Below are positions 6,440-13,496 of a DNA stretch of 33,276 bases, piece after piece. Under the pieces are notes generated by a model. It ran no database searches, had not been told where the DNA came from, and worked only from the letters and a program-made list of their open reading frames with translations. Within the stretch, counting starts at the first letter, position 1, and the number at the start of each line of letters is the position of its first letter. Source of the DNA: Streptomyces montanisoli (GTDB lineage: Bacteria; Actinomycetota; Actinomycetes; Streptomycetales; Streptomycetaceae); the NCBI RefSeq assembly GCF_017813245.1, contig NZ_JAGIQL010000069.1:1-33276 (forward strand). Reading direction: 5' to 3'. Made by a program: the position numbers and the translations under genes.

Positions 6440-6739
6440 ATGTACACGCGACGCCGTCGTCGTTACTTCATGCTGATGGGTGGATGTCTGGTCCTCTTCA
6501 TCTCGGCGTGGGCCTTCGTGCGCCTGTGGTCGATTCCCGCCGCGGTCGGGCTGTGTGTCGTCGCGATGATCATTCCGCCGGTTGCCGCCATGATCGGCAA
6601 TTCGCGCGGGCGTGACGACCGGTGGTGGGACGAGACGTCCGGGGACTCGACGTCCGACGAGTGGTGGGACGAGCTCGACGGCAGAACGACCCCCGACAAG
6701 AAGAAGAACGACCACAACGATCACCGCGACCGTCCGTGA
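6440..6739 (+). CDS. DUF3099 two-helix membrane protein
   Basis: 99 residues. Basic start MYTRRRRRYF, first transmembrane helix around residues 10-30 (LMGGCLVLFISAWAFVRL), second around 34-54 (AVGLCVVAMIIPPVAAMI). An acidic/Trp-rich tail follows (DDRWWDETSGD and DEWWDELDG) and the C-terminus is Lys/His-rich. This is the recognised DUF3099 pattern in Streptomyces; function unknown. TACGCT at 6428-6433 is a -10 box six bases before ATG 6440 and there is no ribosome site, so it is probably translated from a leaderless mRNA. It follows the sseA-operon terminator and is therefore a separate transcription unit. Confidence 0.85.
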   Translation: MYTRRRRRYFMLMGGCLVLFISAWAFVRLWSIPAAVGLCVVAMIIPPVAAMIGNSRGRDDRWWDETSGDSTSDEWWDELDGRTTPDKKKNDHNDHRDRP

Positions 6740-6746
6740 CCCGCGC

Positions 6747-6768
6747 CGACCGGTCCGCAGGCCGGTCG
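6747..6768 (+). terminator. Inverted repeat after DUF3099
   Basis: CGACCGG (6747-6753) and CCGGTCG (6762-6768) with an 8-nt loop, 7 bp after the DUF3099 stop. Terminator, or operator of the following TetR gene. Confidence 0.45.
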
Positions 6769-6790
6769 CGGGAGCGGAGGGGCGTGCGGG

Positions 6791-7465
6791 GTGCGTGGTG
6801 AGCTGACGGCGAAGGGCAGGGCGACGCGGGCCCGGATCGTCGAGGGGGCCGCGGCGGTGCTGCGGGAGCGGGGTGTCGCCTCGGCGACGCTCGACGATGT
6901 CATGGCGCGTACCGGCACCAGCAAGAGCCAGCTCTTCCACTACTTCCCGTCGGGCAAGGACGAACTCCTCGTGGCGGTGGCCCAGTACGAGGCCGATCAG
7001 GTGCTGGAGGACCAGCAGCCGTACCTCGGGTGCCTGGACTCCTGGGAAGCGTGGGAGCGCTGGCGGGACGTGGTGATCGAGCGCTACGAGGCGCAGGGCG
7101 ACCAGTGTCCTCTGGGGTCGCTGTTCCTGCAGATCGGGCGTTCGACCCCCGGAACGCGAGCGATCGTGACCGAGCTGATGCGCCGCTGGCAGGAGAGCCT
7201 CGCGGCGGGTATCAGGGCTTTGCAGGCGACCGGCAGGCTTCCGGCCGGGATCGACGTCGAGACGAGGGCCGCCGCGCTGCTCGCGGCGGTCCAGGGCGGC
7301 GTTTCGATCCTGCTGTCGACGGGGCGCTCCGCCCACCTGCGCGCTGCCCTCGACCAGGGGATCGCGGACCTGCGTCAGGCGGCGATGACGGCGGCCGTGG
7401 TGCGGCCCCCGTCGACGTCGAGCACGATGCCGTGGACGAACGACGACTCGTCGCCGGCCAGGTAG
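6791..7465 (+). CDS. TetR/AcrR-family transcriptional regulator
   Basis: 224 residues. The N-terminal HTH (residues ~8-55: RATRARIVEGAAAVLRERGV, then TLDDVMARTGTSKSQLFHYF) is typical of TetR. The rest is a ligand-binding all-alpha domain with CPLGSLFLQIG, which resembles the LmrA/YxaF-like TetR subgroup. GTG 6791 has GGAGGGG eight bases upstream. The last ~25 residues (from AAVVRPP to the end) are encoded opposite the end of the convergent SDR gene and look like read-through rather than family sequence. The natural target is probably the SDR and/or quinone oxidoreductase genes; a TGGAC-N6-GTCCA site lies in front of the SDR gene. Confidence 0.9.
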   Translation: MRGELTAKGRATRARIVEGAAAVLRERGVASATLDDVMARTGTSKSQLFHYFPSGKDELLVAVAQYEADQVLEDQQPYLGCLDSWEAWERWRDVVIERYEAQGDQCPLGSLFLQIGRSTPGTRAIVTELMRRWQESLAAGIRALQATGRLPAGIDVETRAAALLAAVQGGVSILLSTGRSAHLRAALDQGIADLRQAAMTAAVVRPPSTSSTMPWTNDDSSPAR

Positions 7466-8139
7466 ACGGCGGCGTTCGCGATGGCGTCGGGGGTGCCGAG
7501 CCGGCCCGCCGGGGTGCCCTTCATCATGATCTCGCCGGGGTGGGGATCGCCCGGCGAGGGCGCCAGCACGACGCCGGGAGAGATCGCGTTCACCCGTACG
7601 CCGTGCGGCCCGAACTCCGCCGCCCACGCCCGGGTCAGCGTCTCGACGGCGCCCTTGGTCGAGCTGTAGAGGGCACCCATCGGGACGCCGAGGCGGGCGA
7701 TCCACGACCCCAGGTTGATGATCGCCCCGCCACCGGCGGCCACCATGGCGGGGGCGATGGCGGCCGTCAGGAAGAAGGGCGCTTTCACGTTCACGGCGTA
7801 GACCTGGTCGAACGTCCCCTCGTCGGTGGCCGGGGTGGTGTCGCCGGGATAGATGCCCGCGTTGTTGACGAGGACGTCGATGCGGCCGCCGAGGGCCTGC
7901 TGCGCCTCTCTGGCCAGTGCCTGGGAGGCGGCGGCGCTGCCGTCCAGGTCGGCCCGCACGAAGTCGGCGCGGCCGCCGCGTGCGCGGATCCCCTCGACGA
8001 CCTCGTTGCCGCGCTCGGTGCTACGGCCGGAGACGGCCACGTGCGCGCCTTCGGAGGCGAACGCCTCGGCGATCGCTCGCCCGATGTTGCTGGTCGCGCC
8101 GGTCACCAGCGCGGTCTTGCCCATGAGTCGCATCGACAT
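7375..8139 (-). CDS. Short-chain dehydrogenase/reductase (SDR)
   Basis: 254 residues, classical SDR. The cofactor motif TGATSNIG is at 13-20 (Asn where the usual sequence has Gly before Ile-Gly). NNAG is at 92-95, catalytic Ser145, and YSSTK with Tyr158 and Lys162; the C-terminus has the GxxLxVDGG motif. SGRS after the second strand (residues 37-40) suggests NADP(H). Cytoplasmic oxidoreductase of unknown substrate, in the 3-oxoacyl-ACP reductase-like group. ATG 8139 has GGAG six bases upstream. It probably forms an operon with the upstream quinone oxidoreductase gene or has its own promoter in the 106-bp gap. Its 3' end overlaps the convergent TetR gene by 91 bp. Confidence 0.92.
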   Translation of the reverse strand: MSMRLMGKTALVTGATSNIGRAIAEAFASEGAHVAVSGRSTERGNEVVEGIRARGGRADFVRADLDGSAAASQALAREAQQALGGRIDVLVNNAGIYPGDTTPATDEGTFDQVYAVNVKAPFFLTAAIAPAMVAAGGGAIINLGSWIARLGVPMGALYSSTKGAVETLTRAWAAEFGPHGVRVNAISPGVVLAPSPGDPHPGEIMMKGTPAGRLGTPDAIANAAVYLAGDESSFVHGIVLDVDGGRTTAAVIAA

Positions 8140-8164
8140 GGTCCACTCCGTTGCTCAGTTCCGG

Positions 8165-8181
8165 GCCCTGGGGGCCAGGGC
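8165..8181 (-). terminator. Hairpin between oxidoreductase and SDR genes
   Basis: GCCCTGG (8165-8171), GGG, CCAGGGC (8175-8181). It lies about 70 bp past the stop of the oxidoreductase gene and 26 bp before the SDR start, so it could be a terminator or part of the SDR 5' UTR. Confidence 0.35.
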
Positions 8182-8208
8182 GCAGGAGCCACTGTGCGAC
8201 GGAGAAAT

Positions 8209-8224
8209 TGGACCGGCAAGTCCA
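8209..8224 (-). promoter_or_regulatory. TetR-type operator candidate upstream of the SDR gene
   Basis: TGGAC-N6-GTCCA, 70-85 bp upstream of the SDR start. On the minus strand TTGCCG in the middle of it could be a -35 with CACAGT 17 bp downstream as -10, so a bound repressor would block the promoter. The likely protein is the convergent TetR regulator. Confidence 0.4.
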
Positions 8225-8245
8225 GAATGGCCATGCGCCGGAAGC

Positions 8246-9175
8246 TCAGGGCAGCAGGACCACCTTGCCCAGGTTCGTACGGGCCTCGATGATCTCGTGG
8301 GCCTTGGCCGCCTCGGCCAGGGGAACGCGGGCGTGGACGGCGGCGCGCAGGCGGCCGGAGAGTGCCAGGTCCCACAGCTGCTCGCCGTGGCGGTCGTACA
8401 GCTCGCGCCGCTCCGTGGAGAACCTGCGCATCGTGAGGCCCGTGATCGTCTTCCCGCCCGCCAGCAGGTCGAAGGCGGGGACGGTGCCGCCGCCCGAGCC
8501 GAAGAAGACGAGGCGGCCGCCGGGTGCCAGTGCGCTCAGGGCGCGCGGGAGCACCTCGCCGCCGACGCCGTCCAGGACGACGTCGGCCGGCTCGCCCCAG
8601 TCGTTGCTGTCGTACGTCACGACCTCGTCGGCCCCGAGGCCGCGCAGGAAGTCCTCCTTGGTCCGCGAACCCGCGGCCGCGATCACCCGCCGTGCGCCGC
8701 CCAGCCTCGCCAGCTGGACCGCGAGATGGCCCACGCCGCTCGCGGCGCCCGTGACCAGGACCGACGCCCCGGGCGCGGGTCCGGCGGTGGCGAGCGCGGC
8801 CAGCGCGACGTGGCCGCCGCGCACGAGCGCGACAGCCTGCTCGGCGCTCGCGCCGTCCGGGACGCGGCTCGCCATGGCGGCCGGCGCCAGAGCCAGTTCG
8901 GCGTAGGACCCGCTGAACGTGAGGGACGTGACGCGGTCGCCGGGGACGAACCCCCGCACGTCCGCGCCGATGGCGACGACCGTGCCGGCGATCTCGCCGC
9001 CCAGCACGCCGGGCAGCGGCCCCCGGCCCTCGCGCACCGCGCGGACCACGGGAAGGGTGACGCCGATGGCCTCGGTGCGTACGAGCAGCTCCCCGTCCGC
9101 GGGCTCGGGGGTCTCGGCCTCTTCGAGGCGCAGCACCCCGGGGCCGCCGTACTCGTGATAGCGGACGCGCCGCAC
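8246..9175 (-). CDS. Zinc-independent quinone oxidoreductase (MDR superfamily)
   Basis: 309 residues. GroES-like N-terminal domain (VRYHEYGGPGVLRLEE start, then LGGEIAGTVVAIGADV and FVPGDRV). The Rossmann domain carries TGAASGVG at 142-149 and SRTKEDFLRGLGADEVVTYD; C-terminal AHEIIEARTNLGKVVLLP. No structural-zinc cysteine cluster or catalytic zinc ligands, so it is a QOR-type NADPH:quinone reductase. I set the start at GTG 9175 because AGGAGG lies five bases upstream and family homology begins there; the frame is open further upstream without support. It is divergent from a MarR gene, a common arrangement for MarR-controlled quinone reductases. Confidence 0.9.
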   Translation of the reverse strand: MRRVRYHEYGGPGVLRLEEAETPEPADGELLVRTEAIGVTLPVVRAVREGRGPLPGVLGGEIAGTVVAIGADVRGFVPGDRVTSLTFSGSYAELALAPAAMASRVPDGASAEQAVALVRGGHVALAALATAGPAPGASVLVTGAASGVGHLAVQLARLGGARRVIAAAGSRTKEDFLRGLGADEVVTYDSNDWGEPADVVLDGVGGEVLPRALSALAPGGRLVFFGSGGGTVPAFDLLAGGKTITGLTMRRFSTERRELYDRHGEQLWDLALSGRLRAAVHARVPLAEAAKAHEIIEARTNLGKVVLLP

Positions 9176-9258
9176 GAACACCTCCTGTGTGAGGGGGACG
9201 GGTGTGACCGGTCGCCGGTTGCTGGTCTCCGGTCGAGCACCGGGCCGGACCTCACGGT

Positions 9259-9301
9259 AGGACATATTCGTTGGTGGTCCCAATGGTTTTCGGCGTACGC
9301 T
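9259..9301. promoter_or_regulatory. Divergent promoter region with MarR-box candidate
   Basis: TTGG-TGGTC-CCAA (9271-9283) lies at the -35 regions of both directions. For the MarR gene, TTGGTG is followed 19 bp later by TACGCT (9296-9301), seven bases before its ATG (leaderless). For the oxidoreductase, minus-strand TTGGGA is followed 18 bp later by TACCGT. Arms are short, so the operator assignment is tentative. Confidence 0.4.
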
Positions 9302-9308
9302 GCCGCCC

Positions 9309-9899
9309 ATGGCCAAGACGACGCCCCCGGCCCCCGTGGCCACCGCGGCCCCTGCGGCTCCCACGGCTCCCGCGGCTCCCGTGGCTCCCGCGCGGATCCG
9401 TGCCCTCCCCAGCTGGCTGCTCGGCCGTGCCGCCGCACGCGGTCACCGGCTCGTCGCCACGGCGCTCGCCGAGGCGGGTCTGCGCATGATGCAGCACGCG
9501 GTGCTGTCGGCCGTCGCGGAGTCGGGGCCGGTCTCCCAGGCGTCGCTGGCCCGCGGGCTCGGCATCGACCCCAAGGACATGGTGACCGTCCTCGGCGAAC
9601 TGCAGGCAGATGATCTGGTGACCCGTGCGCCCGACGCCCGCGACCGGCGCAAGAACGCCGTCACGATCTCGTCCGCCGGCCTGCGCCGCCTGGCCGCCGC
9701 CGAGGAGCTCGGCGACCGCGCCAACGACGAGCTGACGTCGGCCCTCACCCCGGCGGAACGCGCCCAGCTCGTCGCCCTGCTGGAACGCGTCGTCCGGCCG
9801 GGCGAGCCGTGCGCCGACGCTCAGCCCGACGTGAAGCGCGAGGGCGGCAGGCCGAAGGCGCGCGTGAACGCGGCGGTGAACGCTGCCGGGGACGCGTAG
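9309..9899 (+). CDS. MarR-family transcriptional regulator
   Basis: 196 residues. After an unusual Ala/Pro/Thr tract (residues ~4-29, with AAPAAPTAPAAPVAPA) comes a winged helix: SWLLGRAAARGHRLV, then MMQHAVLSAVAESGPVSQAS, a recognition helix around GLGIDPKDMVTVLGELQ, and the wing DARDRRKNAVTIS. It binds DNA as a dimer and typically senses phenolic or oxidant ligands. The start at ATG 9309 fits a leaderless transcript. The last ~26 residues (from DAQPDVKREGG) are encoded opposite the end of the convergent AraC gene. The probable target is the divergent quinone oxidoreductase and itself. Confidence 0.9.
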   Translation: MAKTTPPAPVATAAPAAPTAPAAPVAPARIRALPSWLLGRAAARGHRLVATALAEAGLRMMQHAVLSAVAESGPVSQASLARGLGIDPKDMVTVLGELQADDLVTRAPDARDRRKNAVTISSAGLRRLAAAEELGDRANDELTSALTPAERAQLVALLERVVRPGEPCADAQPDVKREGGRPKARVNAAVNAAGDA

Positions 9900-10582
9900 C
9901 CGATGCGGCCCGCGACCTCGGTGACGGTCGCGGTGCGCAGCAGCGGGACGGCCGCGAGCAGGCGGGCGCGTGCCCGCCAGACGGCGGGGCTCTCACCGGT
10001 CTCGGCACGGAAGCGCCGGGTGAAGGTGCGCTCGCTCATGGCCGCACGCGCGGCCCAGGCGGCGTTGCTCACGCCGGCGTCCGGGGCGGTGAGGTAGGCG
10101 CGGCAGAGCGCGGCGAGGTCCGGGGATGCGGGGATGCCGACGTGGAACGGCAGCGGGGCGAGTTCGGCGATCTCGTGCAGGAGAAGCGCGGCGATGGCGC
10201 CCTCGCGCCCGGACAGGCTGTAGTCGGCGTCGAACCCGGCCGCCGCCGACAGCAGTTCGCGCAGCAGCGGCGGAACGTCCACGACCGTGCAGGTGGGGGG
10301 CCACCATGGGACGGCGCCCGGCTCGACGTACAGGCTGCGCGTGGACACCCCCAGCATGCGGACGCGGTGGCGGACGGCCGCCGGGATCAGCACCGCCCGC
10401 TCCGGCGGCACGGTCCAGGCGCCCTCCGCGGTGTCCACGACCATCACGCCCGTGGCGCCGTAGAGGAACTGCGCACGCCGGTGCGCGTGCCAGTCGAGCA
10501 AGTGCCCCGGCGGGTAGTCGGTGGCGATCGGCAGGACTGCCCGGTCGACGTGGTCCACGTCGGCTAGGGGGACGTTTCTCAT
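9821..10582 (-). CDS. AraC-family transcriptional regulator (cupin sensor)
   Basis: 253 residues. N-terminal AraC-type cupin (~15-95, LLDWHAHRRAQFLYG and RAVLIPAAVRHRVRM). The C-terminal double HTH (~155-250) has SNAAWAARAAMSERTFTRRF, then EVAGRIGYASPAAFTAAFTR and FGLPPSRF. This is the general architecture of single-gene regulators that control a divergent transporter. It is divergent from a TSUP permease gene, with two inverted repeats in the gap. ATG 10582 has GAGG eight bases upstream. The 3' end overlaps the MarR gene by 79 bp. Confidence 0.92.
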   Translation of the reverse strand: MRNVPLADVDHVDRAVLPIATDYPPGHLLDWHAHRRAQFLYGATGVMVVDTAEGAWTVPPERAVLIPAAVRHRVRMLGVSTRSLYVEPGAVPWWPPTCTVVDVPPLLRELLSAAAGFDADYSLSGREGAIAALLLHEIAELAPLPFHVGIPASPDLAALCRAYLTAPDAGVSNAAWAARAAMSERTFTRRFRAETGESPAVWRARARLLAAVPLLRTATVTEVAGRIGYASPAAFTAAFTRAFGLPPSRFTSG

Positions 10583-10584
10583 GC

Positions 10585-10615
10585 GGCCGGCCTCATGCCG
10601 GCCAGCCTACTGGCC
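10585..10615. promoter_or_regulatory. Inverted repeats in the AraC-TSUP divergent region
   Basis: GGCCGGC-CTCAT-GCCGGCC (10585-10603) directly abuts the AraC start codon. GGCCAG-CCTA-CTGGCC (10600-10615) overlaps it and contains a minus-strand TAGGCT that could be the AraC -10. Candidate autoregulatory operator. Confidence 0.4.
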
Positions 10616-10682
10616 GACTCGCGAAGGAACGGTGCCGAACATCGCATGCGGGACGCCCGGAGTGGCTGGTGGGGTGGGCTTC

Positions 10683-11501
10683 GTGGACGTGAGTGTGGAC
10701 GCGAGCGTTGTCTCGCTGATCGGGATCGGGCTCCTCACCGGGGTCACCACCGTGCTGTTCGGCTTCGGCGGCGGGTTTGTCGCGGTGCCGGTCGTGGTGT
10801 GGGCGGACGCCGCGCTCGGCGCGGACGCGATGCGGGTGGCGGCCGCGACGTCCGCCCTGGTCATGGCGGTGAACGCGGGGTTCGCGACGGCCGTCACGCC
10901 GCGGCGCGTGCTGCGCGAGCTGCGGGGCGGCGGCACGCTGCTCCTGCTGCTGGCGGCCGGGGCCGCGGCGGGGGCCGTCGCGACGCGCCTCGCGCCGGCC
11001 GGACCGGCGCGCTGGGCGTTCGTCGCGTACGTCGCCGCCACTATCGCCGACCTGCTCCTGCGCCCGGGCTTCCTGCGGGCGGGGACCGGACAGGCGCCGG
11101 CCGGGGCGCCGGCGCCGCTGCCCGCCCGGCTCGGGGTGCCGGTCGGCGCGATCGCGGCCTTCCTCGGCGTGGGCGGCAGTGTCATGACCGTCCCCGCGAT
11201 GCGGCGCGCCGGACACACCATGCGAGTGGCGACGGCGCTGGCCAACCCGCTCACGCTGGCCATCGCGGTGCCGGCAGCCGCCGTCTCCCTCGCGGGCGCG
11301 ACAATCCACGCGCACCCCGGCGCCCCCGCCCACCTGATGGGTCTCGTCGACCTCCGCGCAGCCTCGGCGCTGCTGCTCGGGGCCCTGCCGGTGATCGCGG
11401 TGCTGCGGCTGCGCCCGCCGCGCATCCCGGACCGCCCCTACGCCTGGACGTACATCGGGCTGCTCGCCGCAGTGGTGATCGCGATGCTGCTCCTGCCCTG
11501 A
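10683..11501 (+). CDS. TSUP-family (TauE/SafE) membrane transporter
   Basis: 272 residues with about eight hydrophobic segments. The two halves contain the TSUP repeat features: GLLTGVTTVLFGFGGGFVAV near the N-terminus, and VPVGAIAAFLGVGGSVMTVP in the second half. The family exports or imports organosulfur, sulfite or carboxylate anions; the substrate cannot be told here. I chose GTG 10683, which has GGTGGGGTGGG five bases upstream and begins at the first family-like residue; the frame is open further up through the regulator's 5' end. Control by the divergent AraC protein is the simplest inference. Confidence 0.88.
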   Translation: MDVSVDASVVSLIGIGLLTGVTTVLFGFGGGFVAVPVVVWADAALGADAMRVAAATSALVMAVNAGFATAVTPRRVLRELRGGGTLLLLLAAGAAAGAVATRLAPAGPARWAFVAYVAATIADLLLRPGFLRAGTGQAPAGAPAPLPARLGVPVGAIAAFLGVGGSVMTVPAMRRAGHTMRVATALANPLTLAIAVPAAAVSLAGATIHAHPGAPAHLMGLVDLRAASALLLGALPVIAVLRLRPPRIPDRPYAWTYIGLLAAVVIAMLLLP

Positions 11502-11615
11502 ACGGGACGGCGGGGCGGCAAGACAGCGATGCGGCGGGGCGGATCAGGGGCGATTTTTGCTGGCTGCAGACCGCGCTGGCCGCAAGCAGGCGTTACAGTC
11601 CGCGAGCAGGCGGGT

Positions 11616-12143
11616 TCAGGACTGCGCGGTCCTGAACGCGAGATACCGGCTGAAGGCTTCGTGGCTGTCGGGGGTGAAGTGCCAGTCCAGCAGGGCGGAC
11701 CGCAGCTCCGGCTCGGTCAGCCGGCCATGCCAGGCGACCTCAGCAGGGTCGGCGGTCACGGCGTCCGGCACCACGGCTTCGTGCACGCCGAGCCAGTGAG
11801 GGCTCAAACCGCTGCGGTTGAGGAACGTGAACAGCAAACGCGGCAGCACCCGAATGCCCAGCTCTTCGGCCAGCTCCCGCGCGGCGGCCTGCTCATAGGA
11901 CTCACCGACATCCACAGCACCACCGACCACGACCTCGTAGAGCCCGGGGAAGCGCGACAGCTGCTCCGCCCGTCGGTGAACGAGGATCCGCCCACGCTCA
12001 TCGCGGCACACCGTGACGGCGACCCGGTGCAGCAAACCCTCCCGGATGGCCTGCCGGCGGCTGACCACCACGCCCAGCACACGGTCTCGATCGTCGACAC
12101 GCTCCACCAGCTCCTCCACGACGCACACCCTGGCAGAACCCAC
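11616..12143 (-). CDS. Nudix hydrolase
   Basis: 175 residues. The Nudix box is perfect: GAVDVGESYEQAAARELAEE followed by LGI, matching G-x5-E-x7-REU-x-EE-x-GU (residues ~80-102). The N-terminal part (DRVLGVVVSRRQAIREGLLH) resembles the family of small Nudix proteins that precede the domain with a short helical extension. It would hydrolyse a nucleoside-diphosphate-linked compound, cytoplasmically and Mg-dependent; substrate unknown. GTG 12143 is the likely start, since the frame further upstream is Pro/Arg-rich nonsense. It is divergent from the XRE regulator gene. Confidence 0.87.
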   Translation of the reverse strand: MGSARVCVVEELVERVDDRDRVLGVVVSRRQAIREGLLHRVAVTVCRDERGRILVHRRAEQLSRFPGLYEVVVGGAVDVGESYEQAAARELAEELGIRVLPRLLFTFLNRSGLSPHWLGVHEAVVPDAVTADPAEVAWHGRLTEPELRSALLDWHFTPDSHEAFSRYLAFRTAQS

Positions 12144-12237
12144 TGACAACCCGCCTCTCGGAGCCTTGCGCAGGCCGACCCGGGGGGACCCACGCCAGGC
12201 GGCCGAACCGCAGCGAGGCGCCGCGGGTGCGTGCTGT

Positions 12238-12257
12238 TGCAAGCGGGGGTGCTTGCA
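12238..12257. promoter_or_regulatory. Operator candidate upstream of the XRE gene
   Basis: TGCAAGC-N6-GCTTGCA, 32-51 bp before the XRE start and 95 bp before the Nudix start. Position and symmetry fit autoregulation by the XRE protein. Confidence 0.4.
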
Positions 12258-12288
12258 GAAGTTAGCGGGATGTGTGCAGCATGGGGGC

Positions 12289-12675
12289 ATGGCAGCACTC
12301 AACGTCGGCAATATCGGTGAGTACCTGCGCGAGCAGCGGCGCACGGCGCAGCTCTCGTTGCGGCAGCTCGCCGATGCCGCCGGGGTGTCCAATCCGTATC
12401 TGAGCCAGATCGAGCGCGGGCTGCGCAAGCCGAGCGCGGAGATCCTCCAGCAGCTCGCCAGGGCGCTGCGCATCTCCGCGGAGACGCTCTACGTGCAGGC
12501 CGGGATGCTGGACGAGCGGGAGCGGGAAGAGGTCCAGACGCGGGCCGCGATCCTCGCCGACCCCTCGATCAGCGAACCGCAGAAGCAGGCCCTGCTCCAG
12601 ATCTACGAGTCGTTCCGCAAGGAGAACGCTTCCGCGCCCCAGGAGCCCGGGAGCGTCGTACCCCCCTCACCCTGA
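12289..12675 (+). CDS. XRE-family (Cro/CI HTH) regulator
   Basis: 128 residues. HTH in residues ~8-62: IGEYLREQRRTAQLSLRQLA, then AGVSNPYLSQIERGLRKPS and ILQQLARALRI. It is followed by a helical C-terminal segment (LDEREREEVQTRAAILADP) without a ligand domain. In Streptomyces this gene type regularly precedes an HBHA-like Lys-rich protein and DUF2516, as here, which suggests a conserved unit for cell-surface or nucleoid-associated proteins. ATG 12289 is the first in-frame start at the family N-terminus; no clear ribosome site. It ends 18 bp before the next gene and is probably cotranscribed. Confidence 0.9.
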   Translation: MAALNVGNIGEYLREQRRTAQLSLRQLADAAGVSNPYLSQIERGLRKPSAEILQQLARALRISAETLYVQAGMLDEREREEVQTRAAILADPSISEPQKQALLQIYESFRKENASAPQEPGSVVPPSP

Positions 12676-12693
12676 CCCCGGAGGATGAACGTC

Positions 12694-13311
12694 ATGGCAA
12701 TCGCCGATGACCTGCGCAAGACCCTCACCGACCCGACGCCGCTCTACTTCGCCGCCGGGACCGCCGACCTCGTCGTGGAGCAGGTCAAGAAGGCGCCCGA
12801 GCACTTCGAGGCCGTGCGCAACAGCGACCCGCGCGCCGTGCAGGAGCAGGCCGCCGAGCGGGCCCGCGGGGCGCAGGCCAGCGTGCAGGCGAAGGTGAAC
12901 GAGCTGATCGGCTCCATCGACCGCGACCCGCGCAAGCTGGGCGAGACCGCGCAGGGCCTCGCGCTGCGAGGTGTCGGCGTCGCGCTCGAGTACGCCGTGA
13001 AGGCGCGGGAGACGTACGTGCGCGTCGCCGAGCGCGGCGAGCAGAGCGTGCGCACCTGGCGCGGCGACGCGGCCGAGGACATCAACGACATCGCCGTCGC
13101 CGTCGAGCCGGACGCGCCCGCGAAGCCGTCGAAGGCCCCGGAGACGCCCGTCGCCACCGACCCCGGCGAGCCCGGTGCGCCCCGCGCCGCGACGCCGCGC
13201 AAGGCCACCCCGCGCAAGGCGGCGCCCCGCAAGGCCACCCCGCGCAAGGCCGCGCCCCGCAAGGCGCCCGAGGCGAGGAAGACCGCGCCGCCCGCGTCGG
13301 ACGGCGAGTAG
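12694..13311 (+). CDS. HBHA-like coiled-coil protein with Lys/Pro/Ala-rich tail
   Basis: 205 residues. Residues ~1-140 are helical and similar in layout to mycobacterial heparin-binding hemagglutinin (MAIADDLRKTLTDPTPLYF, then AGTADLVVEQVKKAPEHFEA). The tail holds five PRKA(T/A/P)-type pentads encoded by a 15-bp tandem repeat, giving a strongly basic C-terminus like histone H1 or HBHA. In mycobacteria such proteins bind heparan sulfate, lipid bodies or DNA; the Streptomyces role is not known. ATG 12694 is chosen over 12685 because GGAGG ends at 12684. No signal peptide. A 3' hairpin (CGTCGGA 13295-13301 with TCCGACG 13313-13319) spans the stop codon. Confidence 0.8.
   Translation: MAIADDLRKTLTDPTPLYFAAGTADLVVEQVKKAPEHFEAVRNSDPRAVQEQAAERARGAQASVQAKVNELIGSIDRDPRKLGETAQGLALRGVGVALEYAVKARETYVRVAERGEQSVRTWRGDAAEDINDIAVAVEPDAPAKPSKAPETPVATDPGEPGAPRAATPRKATPRKAAPRKATPRKAAPRKAPEARKTAPPASDGE
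13195..13269 (+). repeat. Five 15-bp tandem repeats in the HBHA-like tail
   Basis: Units of the form CC(G/C)CGCAAGGC(C/G)NCN start at 13195, 13210, 13225, 13240 and 13255, aligned to codons, each encoding Pro-Arg-Lys-Ala-X. Copy number would set the basic-tail length. Confidence 0.9.
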
Positions 13312-13496
13312 TTCCGACGGCCAATGGTCGTCCGCGGAAGCGGTTCGGGCACTGTTCGGGCACTCTTGCCGTGTCCGGTCCGTTGTCCGCGTACGGTTGC
13401 TAACGGTCTGGTTCGCTCCCTTTCGTGCGCCAGGCCCGCAAGGCGGTGGGTCGTCCACCGGTACACCACCCATCTTCTCCACAGGCGGTGCACGGC

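Noticed and set aside
7030..9613. Long plus-strand frames antisense to the SDR and quinone oxidoreductase genes
   Set aside because: They are shadows of the real minus-strand genes, with no start signals or recognisable motifs.
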